Shown piece after piece: positions 56,037 through 64,000 of a DNA stretch of 64,000 bases. Position 1 is the stretch's first letter, and the number at the start of each line of letters is the position of its first letter. The stretch covers positions 1 to 64,000 of the forward strand of contig NZ_JALKBD010000026.1 in the NCBI RefSeq assembly GCF_023015905.1. Reading direction: 5' to 3'. This DNA is from Arenibacter sp. F20364. Its GTDB lineage: Bacteria > Bacteroidota > Bacteroidia > Flavobacteriales > Flavobacteriaceae. The notes beneath the pieces are model-generated. The model worked only from the letters and a program-made list of their open reading frames with translations. It had not been told where the DNA came from and ran no database searches. A program made the position numbers and the translations under genes.

Positions 56037-59000
56037 TTAGTGTCTCGATAAAAATCTTCTTTGTCTTTCTCTATCACCACTTTTTAAACACCATTCAATT
56101 CGGTCATTTAAATATTTTTTGATTGGGATTAGTTTAATGCCTAAGTCTGATTTTTCGACAATCGAAAGTATTCGTCTCCAATCAGCCGCCTCAATATCGG
56201 AAAGTATTACATCACCTGAGCCACTTGTTCCATTTCCTCTCCACGCAAGATGTCTAAAGTCTTCTACATTTTGATTCAGAGAAATATAAAGTAAAAGAAC
56301 TTTTTCAAACATATCTTGACAAGAGTGCCTAATAATATCAACAATAATTTCTATTTCCTTAGTGTCTTTGCTATTGTCAATTACATACTTTTCAATAAAA
56401 TTGTTAGCTCTTGATTTATGAGGCTCTACTAAATTCCAAAAGAATGCATTACAAAAATGTTCTAGTATTCCATAGTAAGTATCTTTTTCAATTATTAAAT
56501 CAAATATCTTAACTAATAACTCTTCAGCATCTTTTAATTCCCAAATAACCTGTAGATTTTTTCTATCTGAAGAAATTCTATTACTAGATTCAGTAAAAAG
56601 GCTATCAATATATTGGACAAGGAAGTTTGAATCTAGTTTGAGAATTTTTAAGAGACCTTTTTGTTCATTATCAAATGAAGTTTGAAGTTTATCTTGCTGT
56701 ATATAGCTTTTTTTAACTAAATCCAAATCGTCTCCCAAATTATCGAAATGAGTGTCAAACAAATCCATCCATAACAATATATCAAACTTCTCGTTCTCAT
56801 TTTTTTTAAGTACTAACTTTAATATTGATTGGAATAAGTTCGGCTCTTTTTCCCAATACTTTTGTAGCATATCAAAATGAATTGTATAGCGCTCATCAAT
56901 GTTTTCAACCGTCTCTAATAAGTTCTTTACTTTTTCATCATCAATTAAAGAAGTTGATAAATAATTGAAATATGACATTTGCCATTGGAATTTTGATTTG
57001 AAACTATAGTCCGAAATTAATTTCCATATTTTTGATGCCTTCTCAGAATCATTCAATTGATTGCGAAAAACAGCCCAAGGTAAATAACCAATCTCATTAT
57101 CTTTTTTTACAGTTTCTATTAGCATTTCTAAACCTAATTCAAAATTTTTATTAAGGTTTTCGTCAACAATACAGTCATATGATTTATTGTAGTTCCAATT
57201 ATTATCGGTGACATTACTTAGATAAATGAAGCTTTTATAGAATTCCTTAAACTCGTCAATCGAGCTGAATATGAAAGATTTCCTAATTTCATTTTCTTTC
57301 AACCTATCGTATTCTCTAAAATCATCAAATTCGAACATTTCTTTATCTCGAATTCTGTTCCAATCAATTAAAAGAAATGTTTTATACATATCATTTATAA
57401 ACTGCTCTTTAAGAGATGAGAATATTGGTAAGTCAATTGAATTACTTTGTAAATCTTTGATTTGTCTTTGTACATATCTACAATGCTCAAACAATTCATT
57501 ATTCAATTTTTTTTGAATTATTTCAACAATAAAATTAACATCAAACTCTAATAAATCCTTTGTTATGTCTCTTCTACCACTTGGGTGACTTAATAAAACA
57601 TTAAATGATTCTTTTGGAGAATCATCAAAATTACTCAACAAAGACTTCCATATTTTTTCTCTAAAATTTTTAACGGAATGAGATGCAGGAATTGGATAAT
57701 CATACCAAGTAATAGAATTATTTCTTCCTCCTTTGATTTGATGATACTTAAAAGCTATAAAGCTTTTTGAAAGCTCGAAAAAAGCAATTGAATACAATTT
57801 ATCGTTTGAGTTTAGACCTTCAATTAGACAGTCAAATAGTACATTCTGCCTTTCAAATCGATATTTTTCGTCGTCAACATCAAAAGTTAATTTCTCTCTA
57901 ACTTTATGAATTAATTCAGGTAGATGTTTTGGTTGTTTTCTGACATATTCGAAAGATAGTTGTATCGCATCTTTTAAATTTGATGGAAATCTAAAAAACT
58001 CACCTAAAAGTTCAATTATATCGTTCTTGTCGTACGCAAACTGATTATTCTTATAAGTTACAGTGTAATATTCAATTTCTTCTTTTTCGAGGCTTTCAAT
58101 AAATTCATAGACATATGCTAGAGATTCGTCCTGAAGATAGTACCAGAACGTTGCTAGTAGTTTTAAAGCCTTTTTATGCTCTCCTTTAATCGTTTTCCAA
58201 TAATCCTGAAGTTTTGGTTTTAACTTTTCCATTACATTCTCATGACCAAATGTGTTATTAGCAGGAATTACACAATCATTAAAACGATAATTATTGGACT
58301 CAAAATAATTACTTAGTAGAACCTCAAAAGAAAGTAAGTCATCTTTTACGAATGCTTTGTAGAAAAAGTAAGTTGAAAGATTCTGTTCAGGTATTTTTAT
58401 GTGCTCAAACTGAATTTCAACAAGTTCTAGTTTATCAAGTATATCAATGGCATCAATGAATTCATCGTATTTTATATTGAAATTTGCTAAAATAGATTCA
58501 GTTACAGCCCTGTCCTTGTAAGGTATAGTATAGAAAAATGCAATTATACCTAGAATCTTAATGTTTAAATCGTTAGCAAATTCTCCTTCGTCTTTTATGA
58601 ATGTGGAAAAATACTTTTCAAATAAATCGGAAACATCAGAGAGCACGTAAATATTTTGTTCGGCTTTAGCTAATAAGGAAGTCATAATAGCCAACCTTGG
58701 ATTGCCATCTGAAATTTGAATAATTACTCTTTGATATTCAGGGTTCAATATCTCAAAAGGCTTAGCTTTAATAATATCTTTAATTTGCTCATCACTTAAT
58801 TTGTATACGTCAATCCTTTGAGGTGAAAACTCTTGGCATAATAATCCAATCTCTTGGAATGCATAATCACGCACAGTTATTATAATTTTTAGTTTACCTT
58901 TTCTTGGTGTTTTGTAAAAACCGATTATTTGATTGAATGCATCTATCCTGTTTGCGTCATCAACAAATAAAATATAGTTTTCGTCTTCTTTAAAGTATTG

Positions 59001-59762
59001 ATACAAGTCATTTAGCAATGTGTGATTTTTATAAGAAATGCAGTAAGCGTTATAATCTAGGTTTTCTTTGAGAAAATTATCTATAGATTCTAATGCTAAT
59101 TTTGTTTTTCCTACTCCAGGCGCACCAGTAAGAATTATAAAATCTGATTCATTCAAGGAATTACATAATTCGGTAAGTTCTTTTTCTCTATGTAAAAAGG
59201 TATTGTCTAATGGTGTCGAAATACCTTTTGAAGCACTATTGTATTCTTTTATGAATTGTTTAATGGATACAATCTGTCCTGTGTCTAAAGGTAATCCTAG
59301 ATATTGATGAGTTAAATCACGATGGTGAAGATGAAGTTCTACAGCTAATGAATCTAGAGTATAAACAGTAAGTTGGATATAAGTACCTGATAGAAGATTT
59401 TTTAATTCCTCAACTTCATCTGCCTTTAGACTAAAGTTAATACATAAAATTATTTCAGAAATTTTATTTAACTCAATACTAGTCTTAGTTACATCAATAC
59501 ATTTATTTATATCATCTCTTAGTTTTGAAAGTCCAGCAGTTATATTTGTTGAGTGCTCAACAAAAATATATTGGCCATTTGGTAAAAGTAAAAAAGAGTC
59601 TGGTGTTCCTACTGTAGTTTTTTGTTTTCCACTTTGACTTCCAGTCCTTGAAAAGGCAGAGTAGTTTTTATTTCTAATGCTTAAAAAGCTGTCACATAAT
59701 TCTTGGAAAACGGCATCGTTTATTGAAGTTAATTCCTTCTCGATTTCTTGTAGTCTGCTCAT
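56037..59762 (-). CDS. STAND NTPase with N-terminal PD-(D/E)xK-like domain, candidate anti-phage protein
   Basis: A 1241-residue protein. Residues 1-150 resemble an Mrr/PD-(D/E)xK nuclease: E21 in FQELCDSFL, D55 in VGTPDSFLLL and E69 in YIFVEHSTN; the usual lysine is replaced by S71, with K80 a possible substitute. The STAND ATPase follows with Walker A GAPGVGKT (213-220), Walker B ILFVDDA (264-270) and RDY (298-300), then a winged-helix region. Residues ~550-1241 are helical and probably form the sensor arm. The effector-STAND-sensor order is that of Avs-type systems, where phage protein binding activates an N-terminal nuclease. Phage defence is inferred from architecture; I do not recognise a named family. 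Confidence 0.75.
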   Translation of the reverse strand: MSRLQEIEKELTSINDAVFQELCDSFLSIRNKNYSAFSRTGSQSGKQKTTVGTPDSFLLLPNGQYIFVEHSTNITAGLSKLRDDINKCIDVTKTSIELNKISEIILCINFSLKADEVEELKNLLSGTYIQLTVYTLDSLAVELHLHHRDLTHQYLGLPLDTGQIVSIKQFIKEYNSASKGISTPLDNTFLHREKELTELCNSLNESDFIILTGAPGVGKTKLALESIDNFLKENLDYNAYCISYKNHTLLNDLYQYFKEDENYILFVDDANRIDAFNQIIGFYKTPRKGKLKIIITVRDYAFQEIGLLCQEFSPQRIDVYKLSDEQIKDIIKAKPFEILNPEYQRVIIQISDGNPRLAIMTSLLAKAEQNIYVLSDVSDLFEKYFSTFIKDEGEFANDLNIKILGIIAFFYTIPYKDRAVTESILANFNIKYDEFIDAIDILDKLELVEIQFEHIKIPEQNLSTYFFYKAFVKDDLLSFEVLLSNYFESNNYRFNDCVIPANNTFGHENVMEKLKPKLQDYWKTIKGEHKKALKLLATFWYYLQDESLAYVYEFIESLEKEEIEYYTVTYKNNQFAYDKNDIIELLGEFFRFPSNLKDAIQLSFEYVRKQPKHLPELIHKVREKLTFDVDDEKYRFERQNVLFDCLIEGLNSNDKLYSIAFFELSKSFIAFKYHQIKGGRNNSITWYDYPIPASHSVKNFREKIWKSLLSNFDDSPKESFNVLLSHPSGRRDITKDLLEFDVNFIVEIIQKKLNNELFEHCRYVQRQIKDLQSNSIDLPIFSSLKEQFINDMYKTFLLIDWNRIRDKEMFEFDDFREYDRLKENEIRKSFIFSSIDEFKEFYKSFIYLSNVTDNNWNYNKSYDCIVDENLNKNFELGLEMLIETVKKDNEIGYLPWAVFRNQLNDSEKASKIWKLISDYSFKSKFQWQMSYFNYLSTSLIDDEKVKNLLETVENIDERYTIHFDMLQKYWEKEPNLFQSILKLVLKKNENEKFDILLWMDLFDTHFDNLGDDLDLVKKSYIQQDKLQTSFDNEQKGLLKILKLDSNFLVQYIDSLFTESSNRISSDRKNLQVIWELKDAEELLVKIFDLIIEKDTYYGILEHFCNAFFWNLVEPHKSRANNFIEKYVIDNSKDTKEIEIIVDIIRHSCQDMFEKVLLLYISLNQNVEDFRHLAWRGNGTSGSGDVILSDIEAADWRRILSIVEKSDLGIKLIPIKKYLNDRIEWCLKSGDRERQRRFLSRH

Positions 59763-59770
59763 CTCATTAG

Positions 59771-59812
59771 GTGTTGGCTAAAAACAGCTCTTTTGGTTTT
59801 TAAACGTTGGCT
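59771..59812 (-). repeat. Boundary motif at the 5' end of the STAND gene
   Basis: The second copy of the paired motif at 55986-56035: GTGTTGGCT (59771-59779) and TTTAAACGTTGGCT (59799-59812), same orientation, with slightly shorter spacing. It lies within 10 bases of the start codon and may also include the ribosome-binding region of the gene. Confidence 0.55.
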
Positions 59813-59888
59813 TTAGTTGTGGAAAAACCAAATGTGCTGTTTGTGCGGCTGGTTTTCATAGCTTGTGTACAACGACTTAATATGCAAA

Positions 59889-60144
59889 CTAGTTGTTATA
59901 TTTCTTTTATAAGTCTAATTTAATAAAACTTTTTAGTTAGCCTAGTTATAAATTTCATGGTTTATGGCTCAGCTGCCCCCTTCCCTATTCTGTGGGGTCT
60001 GGACGCCATTGGCTTGCCTAATTTATGGAACTAAAGAAAAGCAATTCCTTGAAAAGTAAGTCGCGGGAAACCGCAATTTGAGATATTTCTAGTTTCAATT
60101 TTTGATAATGGCACAATTGGTCCGAAATGCTTAGCACAATTTTA
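59889..60144. repeat. Dispersed repeat copy A
   Basis: First of three direct copies (B at 60902-61128, C at 63438-63629) of a roughly 200-base element. Shared blocks are GCCTAGTTAT, TGGGGTCTGG, TTTATGGAA and GCGGGAAACCG. Over 62 bases from GCCTAGTTAT copies A and B differ at 8 positions by eye. On the minus strand copy A has an open frame (60018-60251, 77 residues, ending VSRDLLFKELLFFSSIN) whose end is also legible in B and C but with changes and stops. It may be a decayed gene fragment; no known family was recognised. Confidence 0.85.
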
Positions 60145-60286
60145 TGCTGGAAATTTAGCAATCCCATCGTAAAGGAGTCTGGGTCCTGTTTGGTTAACAC
60201 GGTCATTAAGTTGGCTTCCGCAGAGATTACGGGACAGGCTGTACCGACCATACGAAGACTTCTTAAGTTATTGCAGATAGTAAATC

Positions 60287-60841
60287 TTAATAATTTTTCA
60301 ATTTCTCATTTTTATTAATTCTTTTATCTGCCATAAAAAGTATTCTATCAGATTTATCAAATGGGATTTTTAAATCAGAACATATTAAATTCAAATCGTA
60401 GAGATATTTGATATATAAATCTATCTGAAAATTCAGGTTTTTCTCTGAAGGATACGTATTTAAATCAAGAACTTGATTAGGATAAATTACCCGATATACT
60501 CGTTGGTCAATTATTTGATACACATTGGGATTTCTATATCTTAGAATTGTTGAAGCCATTGCTAATTGCACTCCATTAGTTTTTAGAAGACCTTTTAAAA
60601 TTTCTTTAGTCTTAGCAATATTAAGCTCTCTTTCATTTTTATCAATGGAGTTGATTAATTCAATTATGCCTTCATCAAATTTAGCGTATCTGTTAACTTT
60701 CCAGAGAACTATTTCATTCAATTTATCTTGATTAAAATCATCAATTGATGAATCAAGTTTTTTTGTTAATGATTCCTGATATTTAAATTCATGATCATCA
60801 GCTATTATTTCAAAATCGGAATCGAATATTGTTTTCATCAT
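60287..60841 (-). CDS. HhH-GPD-like hypothetical protein
   Basis: A 184-residue protein. The segment GVQLAMASTILRYRNPNVYQ and the following IIDQRVYRVI (90-119) follow the helix-hairpin-helix-Gly/Pro-Asp pattern of DNA glycosylases (GVG-x3-AS-x-IL...P...x-DxRV-x-R). D112 is at the place of the catalytic aspartate, while the glycosylase lysine is absent. It may be a DNA-binding or base-excision protein, or a structural relative used in defence. It is flanked by direct repeat copies A and B and its codon use is AT-rich like its neighbours. No operon partner. Confidence 0.6.
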   Translation of the reverse strand: MMKTIFDSDFEIIADDHEFKYQESLTKKLDSSIDDFNQDKLNEIVLWKVNRYAKFDEGIIELINSIDKNERELNIAKTKEILKGLLKTNGVQLAMASTILRYRNPNVYQIIDQRVYRVIYPNQVLDLNTYPSEKNLNFQIDLYIKYLYDLNLICSDLKIPFDKSDRILFMADKRINKNEKLKNY

Positions 60842-60901
60842 TTTATTTTTTTTACAAAAGCTGGTAAGGGTCTTTATAAGACAAGTTTTCTGGTTTAAGC
60901 A

Positions 60902-61128
60902 CCCAATTTAGCAAATCTTTTAAGTTGGCCTAGTTATTAATTTAATGGTTTAAGGCTCTGTTGCCCTCTACCCTATTTTGTGGGGTCTGGCTATCATGCG
61001 TTTTCTTAATTTTATGGAATTAAAGAAAAACAATTCTTTGAAAAATAAGTTGCGGGAAACCGTAAATTGAGATGTTTCTAATTTCTATTGTCCAGAGTGG
61101 CACAATTGGTTCGAAATGCATGGCACTT
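60902..61128. repeat. Dispersed repeat copy B
   Basis: Second copy, matching A from CCAATTTAG through GCACAATTGG and CGAAATGC at its right end. It lies between the HhH-GPD-like and HEPN-like genes. Sequence right of it continues into a transposase-like fragment not shared with A or C. Confidence 0.85.
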
Positions 61129-61195
61129 TAAACCGAAGTATCCACCATGACAAAGAAGAAAGAATAACGAGCTGTAGGCTTACAAATTGGGCTAG

Positions 61196-61402
61196 GCAAA
61201 GGCCAACAAGGTGATGCACCTCTCGGCCATGTCCAACCTGAAGACCCGCCTGAACGGGCAGGAGTACCTGAAATTCACGCAAAAACGAGTAAAAAGCGGA
61301 GCAGGAAGCATAGTTCTGAACCATTCTATGGAAAATGTACTCCACAAGGCTATTTGCTTCCTTTTTGGCACTATAAAAATGAGTGACAACACCTTCGTTT
61401 AA
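61196..61402 (+). pseudogene. Possible IS110-type transposase C-terminal fragment
   Basis: A short frame reading AKANKVMHLSAMSNL, then KFTQKRVKSGAGSIVLNHSMENVLHKAI. The order KANK...HLSAMS...K-x-(G)-x4-VLN-x5-VLHK resembles the end of IS110/IS116 transposases (LLHLSAMS, GK-x3-VLNA, K-LVHRI). A stop lies just upstream, so only a fragment remains. Family assignment is tentative. Confidence 0.4.
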
Positions 61403-61479
61403 AAAACAAAACGGCCCTAAAAGGCCGCTTATAGCATAGATCACTTATGAATTATAGGGTTGTGCAAAGGTTACCATTG

Positions 61480-62202
61480 TTACCCAACGTTTTTTAATTC
61501 TCCGTACCTTCTATCTATAACTTTTATTAACTTATTGAAAAAGGCTTGAATTAGTTCAATTATTTCTATTATATAATTTTCACTTTCTATTTCGACTATA
61601 TTGTCTGTCCCAAATTTTCTCATTGTCAATCCTTTAGTCCTTTGTATAAAAGCTAATTTATTATCATCGATTTCAGAATTATTGTGAGCTATTTTATTCC
61701 GAATGTACTTATGCTGTCTTATCAGGTTATATTCTTTTTCTACATCTTTCGATTCTAATTCATAAACTTTCGTAAGATAAATCCAGTATTTATGAATATA
61801 ATCACTCCCAGTAATGTGCTTTATTTTTACACTAAACTCAAAATTAGTTTCGATTAAGTTTGAAAGAAGTTTTAATTGTCCTTCTAAAACTGAAAAGATT
61901 GACAGAAGTGATGCTTTTCTGTAATTTTGGGGTATTTGTTTTAGAAATTTTTCTGTGTGTCCATAATAATGTCCATAATATTGTGCTTGTAATGAGCCTT
62001 CTTGCTCGTTAGTTGGCTCAGTTTGTAGTTCAGAATCATTTTTAATTTTATTTCGAAATTCTTCGATTAAAGTTTTAGCGTATTTTTCTGAATTTTCAAT
62101 TATTTTTTTTTCGGCAATTAACAGATTGTCTAAGTCATCATCATAATAATATAAAATTCCCCAATGATTGATTTTGAACTCGTTATTATTTAGATTTATC
62201 AT
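61480..62202 (-). CDS. HEPN-like protein with RNKIAH motif
   Basis: A 240-residue, helix-rich protein with no signal or membrane segment. The C-terminal half contains RQHKYIRNKIAHNN (R168 to H173), an R-x4-H motif of HEPN ribonucleases, placed in a helix after a four-helix arrangement (RKASLLSIFSVLEGQLKLL). HEPN proteins act as toxins, abortive-infection RNases or CRISPR effectors, but non-catalytic forms also exist. No obvious antitoxin is adjacent. It lies in the cassette-like region, with the 3' end carrying a motif shared with the lipoprotein gene upstream. Confidence 0.6.
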   Translation of the reverse strand: MINLNNNEFKINHWGILYYYDDDLDNLLIAEKKIIENSEKYAKTLIEEFRNKIKNDSELQTEPTNEQEGSLQAQYYGHYYGHTEKFLKQIPQNYRKASLLSIFSVLEGQLKLLSNLIETNFEFSVKIKHITGSDYIHKYWIYLTKVYELESKDVEKEYNLIRQHKYIRNKIAHNNSEIDDNKLAFIQRTKGLTMRKFGTDNIVEIESENYIIEIIELIQAFFNKLIKVIDRRYGELKNVG

Positions 62203-62437
62203 TTTTTCTCTTTTGTTCGTACAACGGTTAGGCTAAACGTGGTGCGGAGGTACGCCATCTGCGACAGCAGTGGGCGAGTTGACGCGTTGGCCAGTTTTCG
62301 TCTACGCACGAAGCTAAAGCTTATTGCTTTGCTTTTTCTTTTTTTGCTCCAAAGCTAAATCCATAAGATTTAGCGACATTATAAATATAGACAGACCTTT
62401 CGTTTTAGCCCTAAAGTCCGGATTACGTTTAGCATTG
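62203..62437. other. Spacer with terminal inverted repeats between HEPN and lipoprotein genes
   Basis: GCTAAACGT (62232-62240) and ACGTTTAGC (62425-62433) are exact inverted repeats bounding the spacer. GTTAGGC (62228-62234) fits the GTTRRRY form of integron core sites but no full attC arrangement could be made. The right end CATTGTTAC-AA-AACGTTTTTTA (62433-62454) recurs as CATTGTTAC-CC-AACGTTTTTTA at 61475-61496, each including a stop codon. No RNA gene recognised. Confidence 0.55.
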
Positions 62438-63424
62438 TTACAAAACGTTTTTTAGTTGTTTGTCCACCAGGGTAAGGTAGCGTTCTTTGTTTTTCCCGTC
62501 CAAAACCATTGCTGCTAGTTCTCGCTTTTTGTTCGAGGGTTTATGATAGTGTTCAAAGGACTTTGTTTGGATATTCATATAATGATTAACATATCGTTCC
62601 GTGAACTTGTAATATTCAAGGCTTTTAGAATTCCATTTATGTCTCTTGTATTCTGAAAAAATATTCGAATAGAAATTCTCCAACTTAGGATTTTGGATTG
62701 AGGTTTTTACGTCCCCGGGAAAGTGTTCTTCAAACCAGTTTAAAAACTGATTTAAATGTCCTAGATAAATTTCTGTATACAAATAGTTGTCAAAACTCTT
62801 TTCAAGCTTTATGTTTTCAAAATTGACCTTTTTTAAATCAAAGTCCTTTTCGATTAGCATTTGCTCCCAGTTTTCTTCGAAATCCTGCTTATTGTCATAG
62901 TTAAGGTTACTCGCATCAATTTTTTTTGAATTCAGATAAAACTCCCTCAATTGGATTTGTGCTAATCCACTATTATTTGGGCTGCTTATGGAATCAATGC
63001 TTTGAGTTTCATACCAGTTAATATCGATAGATTCTTCGTCCGTTACGTAAAATGTTGGTATGGAAGTGAAGAACTTTTCACAATTCCCAAAATAATAAGT
63101 TTGCGGGGCGGCACTAAATATTTGATAGGTGTAGGGTTTAAATTTTTCGGTGGTTAAGGACACCAACTGTGAATCTAAATTTTGACCGTTAAACCTAAAT
63201 TCGCCGTTTTTAGAAACAGTAGTTGAATCAATTGTGAATTTATCATTGAGATAATCAAAATGGTCAATTTTATTTAAATACACGGTTTTACCCTCTGAAG
63301 AAAACAATTTGCCCGAAATAGAGGTTTTCTTGCTTTCTGTTTGTCCAAGACAAGATGAAATCACGATCGAGGTAAATAATAGTACAATCAGCTTAAAAGT
63401 CATTTTTGAAATATTTTGTAACAA
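62438..63424 (-). CDS. DUF4369-like lipoprotein of unknown function
   Basis: A 328-residue lipoprotein: VISSCLGQ marks the acylated cysteine near residue 25. KTSISGKLFSSEGKTVYLNKID with a following FTIDSTTVSKNGEFRF strand pair (30-80) looks like the DUF4369/TlpA N-terminal sandwich of Bacteroidetes. The helical rest ends at residue 328 without the thioredoxin domain such proteins often carry, and no CxxC is present. It may be a truncated or stand-alone form. It lies in the cassette-like region upstream of the HEPN gene. Confidence 0.6.
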   Translation of the reverse strand: MLQNISKMTFKLIVLLFTSIVISSCLGQTESKKTSISGKLFSSEGKTVYLNKIDHFDYLNDKFTIDSTTVSKNGEFRFNGQNLDSQLVSLTTEKFKPYTYQIFSAAPQTYYFGNCEKFFTSIPTFYVTDEESIDINWYETQSIDSISSPNNSGLAQIQLREFYLNSKKIDASNLNYDNKQDFEENWEQMLIEKDFDLKKVNFENIKLEKSFDNYLYTEIYLGHLNQFLNWFEEHFPGDVKTSIQNPKLENFYSNIFSEYKRHKWNSKSLEYYKFTERYVNHYMNIQTKSFEHYHKPSNKKRELAAMVLDGKNKERYLTLVDKQLKNVL

Positions 63425-63437
63425 TTGTATATAATTA

Positions 63438-63629
63438 CTAGTAGTTATATTTCTTTTATAGGTCCAATTTAGTAAAACTTTTTTGTTGGTCTAGTTATTA
63501 ATTTAATAGTTTATGGCTCTAATTACCCCTACCCTATTTTCTGGGGTCTGGCTATAGTTCGTTTGCTTAATTTTATGGAAATAAAGCAAAACAATTCCTT
63601 GAGAAGTTGATTGCGGGAAACCGTAAAGG
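63438..63629. repeat. Dispersed repeat copy C
   Basis: Third copy. It aligns with A from CTAGT-GTTATATTTCTTTTATA to GCGGGAAACCG, where the similarity ends, about 60 bases before the ends of A and B. All copies have the same orientation. The remainder of the gap, 63630-63750, shows no gene. Confidence 0.82.
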
Positions 63630-63750
63630 GTAAAATCGCATTTCATCTTAGGTGTAGGACTGATAAAAAATAAAACTTTGATTTTCAGGCCCTTAAAATT
63701 ATTGGGATGGACTGGTGCTTTTCATGGGAGCCATTATTAGGTGCTGGTTT

Positions 63751-64000
63751 TTATTCAGTTTTCTTGTTAGATTTAATTCTTTTAATATTTATAAAAGGGC
63801 TTTTAATTAAATAGAGGAATGACTGTTTTTCATTTGTATCAAATTCCGCCAATCCATATTTCATATCTTCTACTGGCATCATTTTAAAAGTTCCAAATAA
63901 TCTGTCCCAAATTATAAATATATCGGCATAGTTTGAATCTGTATAAATCTGGTTTTGTTGATGGTGGACTCTATGATGGTCAGGCATTACCAATAATAAT
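63751..64000 (-). CDS. Sterol desaturase/fatty acid hydroxylase family protein, C-terminal part
   Basis: Only the last 83 or so codons lie in the window; the gene starts beyond the right edge. LVMPDHHRVHHQQN carries the H-x2-HH metal-ligand cluster of membrane di-iron hydroxylases, followed by YADIFIIWDRLFGTF, a strongly conserved family block. Such enzymes hydroxylate or desaturate sterols, carotenoids or fatty acids. The internal ATG at 63993 is not the start, because the frame stays open upstream with family-like residues. Confidence 0.85.
   Translation of the reverse strand, partial: LLLVMPDHHRVHHQQNQIYTDSNYADIFIIWDRLFGTFKMMPVEDMKYGLAEFDTNEKQSFLYLIKSPFINIKRIKSNKKTE

Noticed and set aside
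55850-56080. 76-residue minus-strand ORF at the end of the STAND gene
   Set aside because: Overlaps the real 3' end in another frame and lacks any domain.
60018-60251. 77-residue minus-strand ORF in repeat copy A as an independent gene
   Set aside because: The equivalent frame is broken in copies B and C; it is recorded under the repeat rather than as a CDS.
62203-62437. Integron attC site
   Set aside because: Single core-like heptamers are present, but the paired L and R boxes and an integrase are missing, so only a neutral spacer description is given.
59889-63629. CRISPR array
   Set aside because: The repeats are long (about 200 bases), diverged and only three in number; no short repeat-spacer periodicity and no cas gene occur in the window.

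Overview
The window looks like a chromosome segment of a marine or environmental flavobacterium (Bacteroidota, Flavobacteriia). Several things point that way: promoters of the TTG-N17-20-TAnnTTTG type, weak Shine-Dalgarno sites, a SusC/SusD pair, DUF6520 and DUF6952 small proteins, a RibB with a decayed GTP cyclohydrolase half, an RteC-type protein and a Bacteroidetes-type tyrosine recombinase. No genus is assigned, because no rRNA or marker comparison is possible here.

1-3.1 kb: an IS481-type transposase remnant lacking its catalytic centre, a Crp/Fnr regulator next to an AzoR-type quinone/azo reductase, and a small lipoprotein. 3.2-17.6 kb is almost entirely minus strand. It holds a secreted M28 peptidase, ComM/YifB (the end of this gene is duplicated just downstream), a penicillin-acylase-type Ntn hydrolase, an S15/CocE-type lipoprotein hydrolase, DsbD, TilS, a monoacylglycerol-lipase-like hydrolase, PabB and an FMN reductase. 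17.7-32.9 kb is ordinary core genome: a DUF1624 membrane acyltransferase, a double CDGSH protein, dihydrolipoamide dehydrogenase, an Lrp regulator divergent from a cystathionine/methionine gamma-lyase-family enzyme, NhaC, a peroxide-defence run (AhpC, thioredoxin, DUF6952, Tpx), DgkA, FtsK, LolA, LptF/G and RibB. 33-39 kb carries DUF1080, a GH92 alpha-mannosidase, a DegT aminotransferase, a nitroreductase and a TauE permease.

At 39.08 kb a tRNA-Ser(UGA) is followed by a tyrosine recombinase preceded by a cluster of TACGCACC motifs, then a small winged-helix protein and an RteC-like protein. This looks like the integration end of a mobile element or its remnant; no conjugation genes are visible. 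The accessory region that follows contains a fusion of an alpha-oxoamine synthase with an acyltransferase, a STAS-like protein plus a PAS/AraC regulator, a MauE/DoxX protein with a DUF6520 protein, and a SusC-SusD-M16 peptidase operon that suggests peptide import and processing.

55.5-64 kb is AT-rich and cassette-like. It holds a small HTH protein behind a perfect 16-bp palindrome, a 1241-residue STAND NTPase with an N-terminal nuclease-like domain (best candidate for an anti-phage system), a HhH-GPD-like small protein, a HEPN-like protein with an RNKIAH motif, a lipoprotein and the end of a sterol desaturase. Three diverged direct copies of a roughly 200-bp repeat lie between these genes. 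Matching short motifs sit at the ends of the STAND, HEPN and lipoprotein genes, as expected if the genes were acquired as modules.
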